Below are positions 7,472 to 15,791 of a DNA stretch of 64,000 bases, in pieces. A program made the translations under genes and the position numbers. Below the pieces are notes generated by a model. That model ran no database searches. It had not been told where the DNA came from and saw nothing but the letters and a program-made list of their open reading frames with translations. The DNA lies in the NCBI GenBank assembly GCA_029556615.1, contig JAKQDD010000171.1, positions 21,592 to 85,591 of the forward strand, read 5' to 3'. Source of the DNA: Verrucomicrobiota bacterium (GTDB lineage: Bacteria; Verrucomicrobiota; Verrucomicrobiia; Limisphaerales; J093). How positions within the stretch are numbered: position 1 is the stretch's first letter; every line of letters begins with the position of its first letter.

Positions 7472-8653
7472 TCATCGGTTCTGACGCAGAATCGGCGCCG
7501 GGCTGTGGAACCCGCGCAGGGTCATCTCGAGGCGGTGACGGTTGACCGCGTAGGTCAGGGCGGTCTCCCGGGTGATCACGCCGGCGGCAAGCAACTCGGT
7601 CAGGTACTGGTCGAACGAGTGCATTCCCTCGTGGACGGCGGCCTCCATGATGCCGGTCAGGAGCGTGAGATCGTTCGCCGCCACTGCGTCCTGGATCCCG
7701 CGGTTGCGCCGCATGACCTCGACGCAGGGGGTGCGCGTGCCCTGCACGTTCGGGAGCAGGCGTTGGCAGACCATCGCGTTCAGGTTGCGCGCCAGCAACC
7801 CGCTCAAACCGTCCTGTTCTCCGACGGGGTAGTGCTCCCGCAACCGCCCGATCGCCTGGGCGACCGAATCCGCATGCAGCGTGCTGAGCACGAGGTGGCC
7901 TGTCTCCGCCGCCTGCATCGCGGCGAAGATGCTCTCCCGGTCGCGGATCTCGCCCACAAAAATGACGTTGGGATCCTGCCGCATGGCATTCCGGATGCCG
8001 TCGGCAAACGACGCGGTGTCGAGCCCCACTTCCCGCTGTTCGAATTGGGCGCATCGATCGGTGAATATGTACTCGATCGGATCCTCGATCGTGATGATCC
8101 GACAGGCGCGGGTCTCGTTAAGTTCCTGAATCAGGGCGCGGACGGTTGTGCTCTTCCCCTGCCCTGCCGGGCCGGTGACCAGCACCAGGCCGCGCGGTTC
8201 GTCGACCAGGGTTCGCAATGATTCGGGCAACTGCAGGTCCCGGAGGCGGAACTGCTGGGGCGGCACGGTGCGAAAGGAGAACGACTGCCGGCCGAGTTGC
8301 TTGCTGAAATTGGCGCGGTACCGCAGCGGGCCATGGTAGAAACTCAGGTCCACCTCCCGCTCCTGTTCAATGCGCTGGCAGAGCGTGGGTGAGAAAGTCT
8401 CCTCGAAAGCCCGATACAGGCCGTCGTCGGTCGGCGCCGGGAAGGTCTCGGCAGGCACCCGCGTCAGCCGGCCCTGCACGCGCAGGGCATACGGTTTTCC
8501 GGCCTGGCCATGCAGGTCGGATGCCCCCTGCGCTTCGCACCAGGCCAGCAGCCGGCTCAAGGCCGTTCCCGGATGCACCGTCTCCGCCGGCACCCCGGTC
8601 AAATGGCGCCAGGCGCGGGCCCCCGAGGGCGTGTGCGGCGGCGAACTGTCCAT
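7472..8653 (-). CDS. PilT/PilU-type twitching motility ATPase
   Basis: Secretion-superfamily hexameric ATPase of the pilus-retraction type. It has a PAS-like N-terminal domain (QGASDLH, LRVQGRLTRV) and then the RecA-like core: Walker A GPAGQGKST (about residues 161-169), Asp box IITIEDPIEY (190s), Walker B VIFVGEIRD (about 230-238) and His box GHLVLSTLHAD (about 252-262). The end, HSFDQYLTELLAAGVITRETAL, is typical of PilT. It should hydrolyse ATP at the inner membrane to disassemble a pilin fibre. ATG at 8653 is preferred because GGGAGA precedes it by about 8 nt; an in-frame ATG at 8710 lacks this. It heads a three-gene minus-strand operon with two membrane-anchored partners and diverges from the tricorn-like gene. 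Confidence 0.88.
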   Translation of the reverse strand: MDSSPPHTPSGARAWRHLTGVPAETVHPGTALSRLLAWCEAQGASDLHGQAGKPYALRVQGRLTRVPAETFPAPTDDGLYRAFEETFSPTLCQRIEQEREVDLSFYHGPLRYRANFSKQLGRQSFSFRTVPPQQFRLRDLQLPESLRTLVDEPRGLVLVTGPAGQGKSTTVRALIQELNETRACRIITIEDPIEYIFTDRCAQFEQREVGLDTASFADGIRNAMRQDPNVIFVGEIRDRESIFAAMQAAETGHLVLSTLHADSVAQAIGRLREHYPVGEQDGLSGLLARNLNAMVCQRLLPNVQGTRTPCVEVMRRNRGIQDAVAANDLTLLTGIMEAAVHEGMHSFDQYLTELLAAGVITRETALTYAVNRHRLEMTLRGFHSPAPILRQNR

Positions 8654-8761
8654 GGCGTGCTCTCCCGGTTCCACGGAGATCACTGTCGCGAGGATCCAGC
8701 CAAAATGCAATCCCCCGGATTTCAGGCTTGTTTCCGGGCCGCTCTCCGAAAATCCTATTCC

Positions 8762-11700
8762 ATGCGTTGTTCATCCTGGCTCGCCCGGTGGGGAGTGTGG
8801 TACTGCGGTTTGCTGGCGCTTTGGACTCTGCCGCTCGAACCCGCCGCGGGAGAGGCCCGTCTGCTGCGGTTCCCGGCGATCCACGGGGATCAGATTGTCT
8901 TCGGCTACGCCGGCGATCTTTACACCGTGCCCTCGACAGGCGGCGTCGCCCGCCGCCTCACCAGCGACGAGTCGAGCTACGAGATGTTCCCGCGCTTTTC
9001 CCCGGATGGCCAGTGGCTGGCGTTCAATGCGCAATACGACGGCAACACCGAGGTCTATGTCATGCCCGCCCAGGGAGGACCGCCGCGCCGCCTGACGTAC
9101 ACCGCCACCCTGGAACGCGATGACGTCGCGGACCGCATGGGTCCGAACAACATCGTCCTCACCTGGCGCGACGCGAACACCATCGTTTACCGCTCCCGGC
9201 GGATCCAGTGGAATGCCTGGAAGGCGAATCTCACCCTCGCGCGGCTCGACGGCGGTTCGCCCGAGGTCCTGCCTCTCCCGCGCGGCGGTTGGTGCTCCTT
9301 CTCCCCCGACGGCAAGCGCCTCGCCTACAACCGCGTCTTCCGCGAGTTTCGCACCTGGAAGCGCTACCGCGGCGGCCAGGCGGACGAGATCTGGATCCAT
9401 GACTTCGAGCGAAAGACGACGGAGAAACTCACCGACAACCCCGCCCAGGACCTCTTCCCCATGTGGCACGGGGATCGGATCTACTTCGTCTCGGAGCGGG
9501 ATGACAACCGGCAGGCCAATCTCTACGTCCACGACCTCAAGACCGGCCAGGTCCGACAACTCACCCGATTCACCGAGTTCGCCGTGAAGTTCCCGTCGCT
9601 CGGTCCCGACGCCATCGTGTTCGAAAACGGCGGGTTCATCCACCGGTTCGACTTCGCCACCGAACAGGCCACCCGCGTTCCAATCGAGATCCGCGAAGAC
9701 TTCGCCATCGGCCGCGGTGGACTTCGCGATGTCAGCCGCAGCGTCTCGAGCTACGACATCGCCCCCGATGGCGCCCGGGCCGTGTTCGGGGCCCGGGGCG
9801 ACATCTTCACCGTGCCGGCCAAGAACGGCCCGACGCGCAACCTGACCCAGACCCCTGGCGTCCACGAGCGCGGCGCGACCTGGTCGCCCGACGGCCGGTT
9901 CATTGCCTACGTCTCCGACGCGTCCGGCGAGACCGAGATCTGGATCCGGCCCCAGGATGGCAGCGGCGAACCCACCCAGCTCACCCAGAACGCCGATACC
10001 TACAAGTACCAGCCCGTCTGGTCTCCCGACTCGAAGCACCTCCTCTGGGGGGACAAGAAGAACCGCCTCCAGTGCGTCGAGGTCGAGTCCCGCACCGTCA
10101 CCGTCGTCGACCAAAGCGCTGCCTGGGAAATCGTCGACTTCTGCTGGTCGCCCGACAGCCAGTGGATCGCCTACACCCGCCCCGAGGAACGACGGTTCCC
10201 CAACATCTGGATCTACTCTGTCGCTGACCGCGCCAAGACCCAGGTCACCGACGGCTGGTTCGACGTCGGCCAGCCCGAATTCAGCGCCGACGGCAAATAC
10301 CTCTTCTTCGTCTCCGAACGGACCTTCAATCCCAACTACGGCCAGACCGAGTGGAACCATGTCTACGACAATATGGCCAACATCTACTTCGTAACGCTCA
10401 CCAAGGACGCCAAGTCCCCCTTTGCGCCCAAGAGCGACGAGGTCAAGGTGAAGAAGGACACCCCGGCGGACACCGCCAAACCCGACGCCACGCCGCCCAA
10501 GGACCCCGCGGGTGCCCCTGATGCCAAGCCCGCCGCCGATGCCGCCAAGGGGGATCAGGCGAAGGCCGACGAGGCCAAGGCCGATGCCGCCAAGGACGAC
10601 AAGAAGAAGGATGAAAAGAAGGAGGAGAAGAAGGTCGCGGTCAAGGTCGACGCGGACGGTCTCCAGGGGCGTATCGCGTCTCTGCCGCTGCCAGCCTCGA
10701 CCTACGGCCAGCTCACGTCCGTCGGCGAAAAACTCTACTACGTCCGCAAGGGCAAGCTGTATGTCTACGACTTCGAGAAGGAAAAGGAGACCGAGCTCGG
10801 CGACCATGGCGGGTACCGCGTCTCCGCCGATCGCAAGAAGATGCTCGTCTCGGGAGGCGGCTACGCCATCATCGACCTGCCCACGGGCAAGATCGATACC
10901 AAGGAGAAGACCCTCAACCTCGGCGACCTGAAGGTCCAGCTCGATCGCCGGGCGGAGTGGAGTCAGATCTACGCGGAATGCTGGCGGCAAATGCGGGACT
11001 TCGTCTATGACCCGAACCTGCACGGGGTCGACTGGCCAGCGATGCGCAAGCGCTACGAACCCCTGCTCGCTCACGTCCAACATCGGGCCGACCTGACGTA
11101 CGTCATCGGCGAAATGATCGGCGAGATCAACCTCGGCCACTGCTACGTGGGCGGCGGCGACATGCCCAAGGCGGAGCGCATCCCCCTCGGCCTCCTCGGG
11201 GCCACGCTGGTCCGCCATCAGCCGTCCGGATTCTACCAGATCACCAGCATCCTCCCCGGCCAGAACTGGGACAAGAAACTCCGCTCGCCCCTCACCGAGA
11301 TCGGCGTGAACGTCCGACCCGGGGATTATCTCGTGGCCATCGACGGCCGGCCCACGGATGCCATGGTGGATGTCTACGCCGCGCTGGTCGGGAAGGCGGA
11401 CCGGCAGGTCACGCTGCGGGTCAACAGCGAGCCCAAGGCCGAGGGGGCCCGGGATGAAGTGGTCGTGCCCATCGACGACGAGCAACCCCTCTACTACCTC
11501 AAGTGGGTGCTCGATAACATCGCCACCGTCAGCAACGCCACCGACGGCAAGGTCGGCTATGTCCACGTGCCCGACATGGGCGTGCCCGGCCTCAACGAGT
11601 TCGCCAAGTTTTACTACCCGCAGCTTCACAAGGAAGCCCTGATCGTGGATTGCCGCGCCAACGGCGGCGGCAATGTCTCCCCCATGATCATCGAGCGCCT

Positions 11701-12154
11701 CCGACGCGAGCCGGCCATGTGGACCATCGCCCGCAACGGCGCCGTCAATGTCGATCCCTCCGGTCAGGTCCTCGGACCCAAGATCCTGCTCCTCGACCAG
11801 TTCTCGGCCTCGGACGGCGACATCGTGGGCTATCGCTTCCGCAAGCACGGCCTCGGACCCATCATCGGTATGCGCAGCTGGGGCGGCGTCGTCGGCATCC
11901 GCGGGAGCCTGCCCCTGCTCGACGGCGGGACTCTCAACCGGCCCGAGTTCTCCCGGTTCGACCTCGATGCCAAGGAGTGGATCATGGAAGGCGTGGGCGT
12001 CGAGCCTGACATCGTCGTCGACAATGACCCGGCCCATGAATTCGAGGGAACCGACGATCAACTGCTGCGGGCAATCGAGGAGATCCGGAAGCTCATGGAA
12101 CAGAATCCGGTCAAGATCCCCACGCCGCCGCCCTATCCCAACAAGAGCAAGTAG
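8762..12154 (+). CDS. Exported tricorn-type S41 protease
   Basis: Serine protease of the tricorn family, predicted to trim peptides in the periplasm. A signal peptide (WGVWYCGLLALWTLPLEPAAGEA) is followed by two beta-propellers with WD40-like PD40 blades (FSPDGQWLAFNAQ, WSPDGRFIAYVSDAS, WSPDSQWIAYTRPE). Then come a C1 domain, a PDZ domain (GVNVRPGDYLVAIDG) and the S41 core. His754 (DPNLHGVDW) and Ser1017-Asp1018 (FSASDGD) match tricorn His746 and Ser965-Asp966. Residues about 558-626 form an Ala/Lys/Asp-rich low-complexity linker not found in archaeal tricorn. At 1130 residues it is of full length. ATG at 8762 fits the signal peptide; the frame upstream overlaps the divergent PilT gene. Confidence 0.93.
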   Translation: MRCSSWLARWGVWYCGLLALWTLPLEPAAGEARLLRFPAIHGDQIVFGYAGDLYTVPSTGGVARRLTSDESSYEMFPRFSPDGQWLAFNAQYDGNTEVYVMPAQGGPPRRLTYTATLERDDVADRMGPNNIVLTWRDANTIVYRSRRIQWNAWKANLTLARLDGGSPEVLPLPRGGWCSFSPDGKRLAYNRVFREFRTWKRYRGGQADEIWIHDFERKTTEKLTDNPAQDLFPMWHGDRIYFVSERDDNRQANLYVHDLKTGQVRQLTRFTEFAVKFPSLGPDAIVFENGGFIHRFDFATEQATRVPIEIREDFAIGRGGLRDVSRSVSSYDIAPDGARAVFGARGDIFTVPAKNGPTRNLTQTPGVHERGATWSPDGRFIAYVSDASGETEIWIRPQDGSGEPTQLTQNADTYKYQPVWSPDSKHLLWGDKKNRLQCVEVESRTVTVVDQSAAWEIVDFCWSPDSQWIAYTRPEERRFPNIWIYSVADRAKTQVTDGWFDVGQPEFSADGKYLFFVSERTFNPNYGQTEWNHVYDNMANIYFVTLTKDAKSPFAPKSDEVKVKKDTPADTAKPDATPPKDPAGAPDAKPAADAAKGDQAKADEAKADAAKDDKKKDEKKEEKKVAVKVDADGLQGRIASLPLPASTYGQLTSVGEKLYYVRKGKLYVYDFEKEKETELGDHGGYRVSADRKKMLVSGGGYAIIDLPTGKIDTKEKTLNLGDLKVQLDRRAEWSQIYAECWRQMRDFVYDPNLHGVDWPAMRKRYEPLLAHVQHRADLTYVIGEMIGEINLGHCYVGGGDMPKAERIPLGLLGATLVRHQPSGFYQITSILPGQNWDKKLRSPLTEIGVNVRPGDYLVAIDGRPTDAMVDVYAALVGKADRQVTLRVNSEPKAEGARDEVVVPIDDEQPLYYLKWVLDNIATVSNATDGKVGYVHVPDMGVPGLNEFAKFYYPQLHKEALIVDCRANGGGNVSPMIIERLRREPAMWTIARNGAVNVDPSGQVLGPKILLLDQFSASDGDIVGYRFRKHGLGPIIGMRSWGGVVGIRGSLPLLDGGTLNRPEFSRFDLDAKEWIMEGVGVEPDIVVDNDPAHEFEGTDDQLLRAIEEIRKLMEQNPVKIPTPPPYPNKSK

Positions 12155-12299
12155 CAAGCACCAAAGCGGCTGGGGACAGCACTTCCGCCTTCGCCCGGAC
12201 TTCGGCCTTCCTCGAAGGACTGAGTCGCCAGGCTACGGCGGGACAGGCCAAGACGCTATCGCGCGGATCAGGGGGCCGTGGCGCGAGCGCCAGCTTTTG

Positions 12300-12390
12300 A
12301 TCGGGTCGGGTGCCGGGGATTGCGCCCCGGCACCCTCCCACACCACCGGACGTGCGCCGGCCCTCCGGCGCTTTCCACTCGAGATTGGCG
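12300..12390 (-). ncRNA. Possible 3' remnant (domains V-VI) of a group II intron
   Basis: Read on the minus strand: an AGC-starting segment with GCCGGA pairing to TCCGGT, containing the conserved-looking CACGTCCGGT. Then comes GTGTGGGAGGG and a strong hairpin (GGGTGCCGGGG paired with CCCCGGCACCC), ending in GACCCGAT. This order and wording resembles domain V, domain VI and the 3' boundary of bacterial group II introns. No maturase coding sequence is nearby, and the inner stem of the domain V candidate is irregular, so it would be a dead fragment. The hairpin alone could instead act as a terminator for the tricorn-like gene. Confidence 0.35.
12308..12335. terminator. Strong 11-bp hairpin downstream of the tricorn-like gene
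   Basis: GGGTGCCGGGG at 12308-12318 pairs perfectly with CCCCGGCACCC at 12325-12335 around a 6-nt loop. No T-run follows on either strand, so it is not a classical intrinsic terminator. It coincides with the proposed intron domain VI. Confidence 0.35.
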
Positions 12391-12467
12391 CCCAGCGCTT
12401 CCAGGATCCAGACACGGCGCAGTCTCTTCTCCTGCCCTCGTTTGGGCGCGGTTTTGAGTTTCTAGTG

Positions 12468-12556
12468 TAGAGTCCTCGACGGAAGGTGGGGAGGCCTGGA
12501 ACGGCAGGGGCCAAACTTGACCTGTTGACCCCATATTCCACAAGTCGAGGACTCTA
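12468..12556. repeat. Type A inverted-repeat element, full copy
   Basis: 89 bp bounded by perfect 13-bp terminal inverted repeats, TAGAGTCCTCGAC at 12468-12480 and GTCGAGGACTCTA at 12544-12556. The interior (GTGGGGAGGCCTGGAAC, CCAAACTTGACCTGTTG) matches the copy at 34441. The right terminus contains the TAG stop codon (12556-12554, minus strand) of the small membrane-protein gene. Confidence 0.85.
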
Positions 12557-12787
12557 GAGCCGCATCAGGAGCAGCACCACCAGGAACACGATCGTCAGCA
12601 TGATCCAAATGGGCAATCCCTCGCACAGGAACCAAACCCGGAACCGCCGGATGCTGCGATGCCGCTCCCGGAAGATCAGGCAGGTCAGGAGCATGGCTGC
12701 AATCGGTGCCAGGAGCAACCAAACGTCCCGGTTCGACAGCGGACCCCAAGGGACCGCCACCTGCATGCAGAGCATCGCCATGGTCAT
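12554..12787 (-). CDS. Small two-helix membrane protein
   Basis: 77 residues, not recognised. Two hydrophobic segments (DVWLLLAPIAAMLLTCLIF and LPIWIMLTIVFLVVLLLMRL) flank a basic loop (RERHRSIRRFRVWF), which suggests a hairpin in the inner membrane with the loop in the cytoplasm. ATG at 12787 is used, with a GGTGG-like site upstream; the frame continues to a TTG at 12844. It lies 88 bp after the LamG protein gene on the same strand and may be co-transcribed. Its stop codon is supplied by a type A repeat, so the original C-terminus may have been altered. Confidence 0.45.
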   Translation of the reverse strand: MTMAMLCMQVAVPWGPLSNRDVWLLLAPIAAMLLTCLIFRERHRSIRRFRVWFLCEGLPIWIMLTIVFLVVLLLMRL

Positions 12788-12874
12788 GGTGTGGCGTCCA
12801 CCATACCCCTCCTCCACCGGGAATCCACCCGAAATCGGCTGCAATCGGTAACGTCGGTCGCCGCACTGCGCCCG

Positions 12875-14836
12875 TCACTTCCGGGTGCGGAAGAACATCC
12901 GGGGTCCCGACGCCGGATTGTGCGTGTAAGGGCTCTTGAGGTCGAACCGGTCCACGAAGGGGCCGAGGATGCTCGGGGACGTTTGCAGGACGTGGGTGAA
13001 CGTGACGACGAGTTGGTCGCCCTGCCCTTCGAAGCTGAGGTCCGGAGCGTCGTTGAAATCCCACCAGGCCAGCAGGCTTGCCGCCGCGGGCACCTGGTCG
13101 GGTGCCGTTCCCTGGTGCAGGGCGGCCACGGCCGCCTGATCGAGCGCCGTCGCGTACACCGCCACGTCGTCCAGCCAACCGTCGATCGACAAGGCGGGGG
13201 CGCCGCCGGAGATGCCGCAGCCCAAGTACAACCGGGTGATATCCGCAAACAAGGCCGCCTGGTCCGACGCCGACAGCAACAACTCGCCGTCGATCCAGAC
13301 CTGCTTGACGGCGCCGCTCTTGACCGCCACGACGTGGTGCCAGACGTTCCACCACGTGTCCAGTCCGTCGTAGGCCGGAAATGTGGTCATCATTGCCGAC
13401 ACCCGGTTCTCCGCCGCAGTGCCGCCGGAGTCAAAGAACACCGCGGCATCCTGGTTGCTGTAATACGGACAGTGCAGCTGCATGCCACGGTTGTCCGGCG
13501 CTTTCGAGGAATACGCCCAAAACACGGACGTCGAGGCTGTCTGCCGGTGCCTCACCCAGAACGACATCGTCACCGTATCCGCAGCGGCGGCGTCGTTCAA
13601 ACGGGCCAGGAAACCTCCATCGGTCACCACGAGGTTGTTGTTCTGACGGGCCGGAGTCCCGATATCCACCGCGTAATCGCCGGCTACGCCCGTGTGCCCG
13701 CTGCCCCTGCCGCCATAGGCGGCCTTGCCCTGAAAGCGCGCCACGTACCCTTGGACCCGGTCGAAGGCGCCTTCCGCCATCGGCACTGTGAACTCGAGGG
13801 ATGCATGCACCGGCGGGAAGCCCGACCCTCCGAAATCCACGTCAACGAGATGCGTCGATCCGGAGAGGTAGATCGGGGTGGTGCTTTCGTACGCCACGGT
13901 GGTCACCCCCGTTCCGTCGCCGCTGCCGATGTTGCCGCTTTGGGTGATCCGGGTGGGAACGACCGTCACGCCATCCACCTTGACCGCGATCGTGCTGATG
14001 TCCGGCGTCGCCCCATCGAAGGCGTCCCAAATGTCGAAGCTCCATCCAAACGCCGTGCCCTCGAGCACCCCCAAGAACGGGCCGACCGGGGTCACATCGG
14101 TGACCGTGATATCGTCCAGGATCATCCCCGCCTGGTTGCTGCCCCGATAGACGCGGATCTGGTAAAGGTTCTCCGAGCTGTTGCCTCCGTAGAAAGGAAT
14201 GGGCTCCGCGTTGATCTTGGTGCCATTGACGGCGAAGTCGTACGTTTTCGCCGCATAATTCACGGTCATCGTGATCTGGTACCACGTGTTGCTCGTCCAC
14301 GCGACGCCCGAGTCCTGCCACAAAGCCGTGCTGTCGGTGGCCCAGTCGATGTGCGCCTTGCCCGTGGGCGCGTCATAGCCGAACCGGAAAGCGGCCGCCC
14401 GCACGTTGCCCCAGTCTTCCATGGTCAGGAAGATGTTGCCAAGATTGACCGCGCCGTCGGTTCGCGGCGTCAGGGGACGCGCCCAAGCCGTCAGACTGAC
14501 CATGCGGGCCGCGGTGTAGCCCTCGATCGGGCGGACCGATGCCCCACCGCTCCCCGCCTGGGAGGCGAGCATGGCCTGGTTGCCCCCGTGCACCGTGGTG
14601 CCCGCCACCAACCCGGCTTGGGTCAGGTTCTCAGCCAGTTCGGTTGCGGTGAGCACCACCTCGTTGGTCTTGGCCACCGTCCACGTGTCCTGATCCTGCA
14701 AGGGCCCAGAGACGTAATACGGCGCCTCGAAATCGATCACCGTCTGCGCCGCAGCGGGCATGCCGCCAACCAGAGCCATCGCCACGGCAACCGTTGCGCC
14801 CTTCAACACGATTTCGATTCCGGGTATTCGTTTCAT
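12875..14836 (-). CDS. Exported LamG-domain surface protein
   Basis: Secreted protein of 653 residues with a signal peptide (GATVAVAMALVGGMPAAAQ). The first 230 or so residues form a beta-sandwich module (VIDFEAPYYVSGPLQDQDTW, RVYRGSNQAGMILDDITV) that is repeated in the next gene upstream and in the truncated gene at 17670. A middle region with DISTIAVKVDGVTVVP is followed by a concanavalin-like LamG domain (MSFWVRHRQTASTSVFW, WHHVVAVKSGAVKQVWIDG, YLGCGISGGAPALSIDGWLDDVAVY). LamG domains usually bind carbohydrate or protein. The C-terminus (GPRMFFRTRK) is the ending common in Verrucomicrobia surface proteins; no PEP-CTERM anchor is present. ATG at 14836 overlaps the upstream stop (ATGA) and has GGAG at good spacing, so translation is coupled. 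Confidence 0.85.
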   Translation of the reverse strand: MKRIPGIEIVLKGATVAVAMALVGGMPAAAQTVIDFEAPYYVSGPLQDQDTWTVAKTNEVVLTATELAENLTQAGLVAGTTVHGGNQAMLASQAGSGGASVRPIEGYTAARMVSLTAWARPLTPRTDGAVNLGNIFLTMEDWGNVRAAAFRFGYDAPTGKAHIDWATDSTALWQDSGVAWTSNTWYQITMTVNYAAKTYDFAVNGTKINAEPIPFYGGNSSENLYQIRVYRGSNQAGMILDDITVTDVTPVGPFLGVLEGTAFGWSFDIWDAFDGATPDISTIAVKVDGVTVVPTRITQSGNIGSGDGTGVTTVAYESTTPIYLSGSTHLVDVDFGGSGFPPVHASLEFTVPMAEGAFDRVQGYVARFQGKAAYGGRGSGHTGVAGDYAVDIGTPARQNNNLVVTDGGFLARLNDAAAADTVTMSFWVRHRQTASTSVFWAYSSKAPDNRGMQLHCPYYSNQDAAVFFDSGGTAAENRVSAMMTTFPAYDGLDTWWNVWHHVVAVKSGAVKQVWIDGELLLSASDQAALFADITRLYLGCGISGGAPALSIDGWLDDVAVYATALDQAAVAALHQGTAPDQVPAAASLLAWWDFNDAPDLSFEGQGDQLVVTFTHVLQTSPSILGPFVDRFDLKSPYTHNPASGPRMFFRTRK

Positions 14837-15654
14837 AAACGCTTTCTCCGCAACACCCAGGCGCATCCGGCAAGAACCAGCAGCGCCAACGTTCCCGGTT
14901 CGGGAATGACCGCCACGTCATCCACGATCATCCCCGCCTGATTGCTGCCCCGGTAGAGACGCACGGCCCCAGCACTCGGGACGACGTTGCCGGCGTAAAA
15001 CGCGATCGGGCTGGTGTTGATCTGCGCGCCATCCACCACGAGATCGTAGGTCTGTGTGGTGAAATTCACCAGCATCTGGATGTTGTACCAGGTGTCAGCA
15101 TCCCACAAGAGACCACTGTCCTGCCAGATGCCAGTCCCGCTCGAGGCGTAATCCAGGTGCGACGCCACACTGCCGCTGCCATTGTCATAGTACCCAAACC
15201 GGAACGCAGCCGCCCGACCCGCCGTGGCATTGCTGCTGTCCTCGAGCACGACGAAGGTGTTTCCGAGGCTCGTCGCCCCGATATCGGCGCGTGCTCCCAA
15301 CGGCCGGACCCAGACATCGAGGAGCACCTGGTTCAGCGTGTCCAATCCGGCCACCGTGTGCCGGGACGTCACCCCGCTGCCCGCCCCCGAGACCAGGAGT
15401 GCCTGATCGCCACTGTGCACGGCCTCTTCCGGCGTCAAACCCGACGCCATCAACTCGGCTTCGATCTCCGCCGCGGCGCGAACGCTCACCGCGCCGCCCG
15501 AGGTCCACCCGTCCTGACCGTGCAACCCGCCCGAAACGAAAGGCGGGTTCTCGAAGCCCGTCGAGTACTGGGCCAAGGCCACGCTCAGGCTCGCCATGCA
15601 CGCCGCAAAACACGCCGCAGCCCGCAACGTTCGGTTGGATGCAATGCTTCTCAT
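14833..15654 (-). CDS. PEP-CTERM sorting-domain protein
   Basis: 273-residue exported protein. The signal peptide AACFAACMASLSVALAQ is followed by the beta-sandwich module YSTGFENPPFVSGGLHGQDGW, with the repeat signature VRLYRGSNQAGMIVDDVAV. It ends in a textbook PEP-CTERM, VIPEPGTLALLVLAGCAWVLRRKRL: the PEP motif, a hydrophobic helix and an Arg-rich tail. Exosortase-type systems recognise and remove this tail; no exosortase gene is in the window. GGAGGA lies 5 bp before the ATG at 15654. It is the first gene of a coupled pair with the LamG protein, whose N-terminal half is a paralogue. Confidence 0.92.
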   Translation of the reverse strand: MRSIASNRTLRAAACFAACMASLSVALAQYSTGFENPPFVSGGLHGQDGWTSGGAVSVRAAAEIEAELMASGLTPEEAVHSGDQALLVSGAGSGVTSRHTVAGLDTLNQVLLDVWVRPLGARADIGATSLGNTFVVLEDSSNATAGRAAAFRFGYYDNGSGSVASHLDYASSGTGIWQDSGLLWDADTWYNIQMLVNFTTQTYDLVVDGAQINTSPIAFYAGNVVPSAGAVRLYRGSNQAGMIVDDVAVIPEPGTLALLVLAGCAWVLRRKRL

Positions 15655-15791
15655 ATCAGTCCTCCGCGGTCCTCGTTGTTGATTCCTTGCCCTGCCATCG
15701 CCATGGCGCTGCTTGCGCTTGTTTGTCCGCTCGCAGCAGGTTGCCTCCCGTCGCGAGCAGGACGATGAGCCTCACCTTGATGTTCCTCCCA

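Larger units (their letters stand above)
12155..12553. other. Intergenic region, 399 bp, convergent side of the tricorn-like gene
   Basis: No gene supported. It contains a perfect 11-bp hairpin at 12308-12335, which sits in what may be the 3' end of a group II intron on the minus strand, and most of a type A element from 12468. The first 130 bp hold GC-rich sequence with no recognisable feature. Confidence 0.6.

Noticed and set aside
8771..12157. Long minus-strand open frame opposite the tricorn-like gene
   Set aside because: It is the antisense of a conserved gene; its composition is shaped by GC-rich codons of the real frame and it has no family features.
12659..14941. Long plus-strand open frame opposite the LamG gene
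   Set aside because: Antisense shadow of a well-supported LamG/PEP-CTERM region.
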